The translations under genes were made by a program, and so were the position numbers. Positions 63,453 to 64,000 of a stretch of DNA of 64,000 bases are shown here, one piece after another (the first letter of the stretch is position 1; each line of letters begins with the position of its first letter). Origin of the DNA: Ornithinimicrobium avium (GTDB lineage Bacteria > Actinomycetota > Actinomycetes > Actinomycetales > Dermatophilaceae); the NCBI RefSeq assembly GCF_003351765.1, contig NZ_CP031229.1, positions 1,426,001-1,490,000 on the forward strand, read 5' to 3'. The notes under the pieces are model-generated. The model made no database searches and was not told where the DNA came from. It saw nothing but the letters and a program-made list of their open reading frames with translations.

Positions 63453-64000
63453 AGCGAGAACACCGGCGGCCGCACCCGCGTCAGCTCCAGCCGCCCGCCC
63501 ATGGTCTCGGCGGTCTCCCGCGCCACCGCCAGGCCCAGACCGGTGCCCGACCCCGTCGTGACCGCCCGCTCGAAGACCGAGCGCGCCATCTGGTCGGGGA
63601 TGCCCGCCCCCTGGTCGGCCACCGTGAACACCGCCGAGGGTCCGGACCTGCCGACGTGCACCTCGACCCGGCCGCGGCCGTGGACGAGGGCGTTCTCGAC
63701 GAGCGTGTTGAGCACCTGCGAGACCGCCGGGGCGCTGGCCTCGACGATGATGCCGCGCTCGCTGCTGAGCACGATCTCCCGCTCCTGCTCGGCGAACGCG
63801 GGCGTCCACTCCTCGTCGAGGCCGGCGAGGACGTGGTCGACGGCGCTGAGCGCACCGCCGCTGGCGTGACCGACCCGGGTGCGGCGCAGCAGCTCGGCGA
63901 CGACGCCGGTCAGCCGCTCCACCTGGCCGATGGCGATCTCGGCCTCGGTGCGGGCCACCGCCGCGTCCTCGGCCTGGGCGATCTCCTCCAGCCGCAGCAG
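63425..64000 (-). CDS. Sensor histidine kinase, C-terminal part
   Basis: The gene runs off the right edge; 191 C-terminal residues are visible. A helix like the end of the dimerisation domain (LLRLEEIAQAEDAAVARTEA) leads into the ATPase domain: the N-box QVLNTLVENALVHGRGRVEV, G1 AVFTVADQGAGIP, F-box SVFERAV and G2 TGSGTGLGLAVARETAETMG. The His itself lies outside the window. The sensing domain and partner regulator cannot be seen, so the system cannot be named. Confidence 0.9.
   Translation of the reverse strand: MLRLEEIAQAEDAAVARTEAEIAIGQVERLTGVVAELLRRTRVGHASGGALSAVDHVLAGLDEEWTPAFAEQEREIVLSSERGIIVEASAPAVSQVLNTLVENALVHGRGRVEVHVGRSGPSAVFTVADQGAGIPDQMARSVFERAVTTGSGTGLGLAVARETAETMGGRLELTRVRPPVFSLYLPLATTP

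Overview
The window is chromosomal DNA from a very GC-rich actinobacterium. Third codon positions are nearly all G or C, GTG starts are frequent, and there are genes for WhiB2, MtrA/MtrB/LpqB, mycothione reductase (mycothiol recycling), coenzyme F420 synthesis and an Rv3235-type protein. The gene content looks like Micrococcales (an Intrasporangiaceae/Ornithinimicrobium-like lineage), but the genus is an inference. I see no rRNA, tRNA, CRISPR array, prophage or insertion sequence. No gap between genes exceeds about 210 bases.

The backbone matches, from memory, the conserved block around M. tuberculosis Rv3235 to Rv3277: Rv3235-like, secA, hpf, comF, lpqB-mtrB-mtrA and ahcY, then SIS protein, Trm112, manB, DUF3499, metallopeptidase-like, whiB2, fbiA-fbiB, TIGR03089, LCP, fadE25-like, purE-purK and GtrA. 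Lineage-specific genes sit between these.

Layout. 1-6.8 kb: a large NAD-glutamate dehydrogenase (cut by the left edge), two small genes, pruA and a DUF6912 gene; gdh and pruA together would carry proline and glutamate carbon to 2-oxoglutarate. 6.9-11.7 kb: a CpaE-like ATPase and SAF/CpaB-like protein divergent from a BldC/excisionase-type regulator, an unknown gene, and a LysM protein coupled to the Rv3235-like protein. 11.7-14.4 kb: secA. 14.6-19.6 kb: a secreted ExeM-type nuclease with three cell-wall-binding (CWB2) repeats and a decayed YcaQ-like gene. 19.7-27.1 kb: hpf, comF, the lpqB-mtrB-mtrA operon and ahcY. 27.2-38.1 kb: an accessory stretch with mycothione reductase, a kynA-kynU-dinB operon, a second CWB2 protein, a two-gene ABC exporter and a DUF222/HNH protein. 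38.2-42.1 kb: sugar phosphate genes and small conserved genes. 42.1-47.8 kb: a large membrane glycosyltransferase with a DUF5719 protein, and whiB2. 48-50 kb: F420 genes. 50-57.6 kb: an AlkA-like glycosylase, TIGR03089, ketoacid CoA transferase scoAB, a glycosyltransferase, LCP and a Ser/Thr kinase. 57.6-64 kb: acyl-CoA dehydrogenases and a CoA transferase, purE-purK, GtrA and a histidine kinase cut by the right edge.

Three signals stand out above single genes. First, the hexamer GGTATG occurs 28 times, exactly 14 on each strand, in all reading frames, often using otherwise avoided codons. Second, at least 16 genes start 6-8 nt after a TAGNNT/TACNNT box with no clear leader, the mark of leaderless transcription. 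Third, the hpf leader appears to hold a leaderless 10-codon ORF overlapping the first arm of a terminator-like hairpin with a U tract, which would be a new way to control a ribosome hibernation factor.
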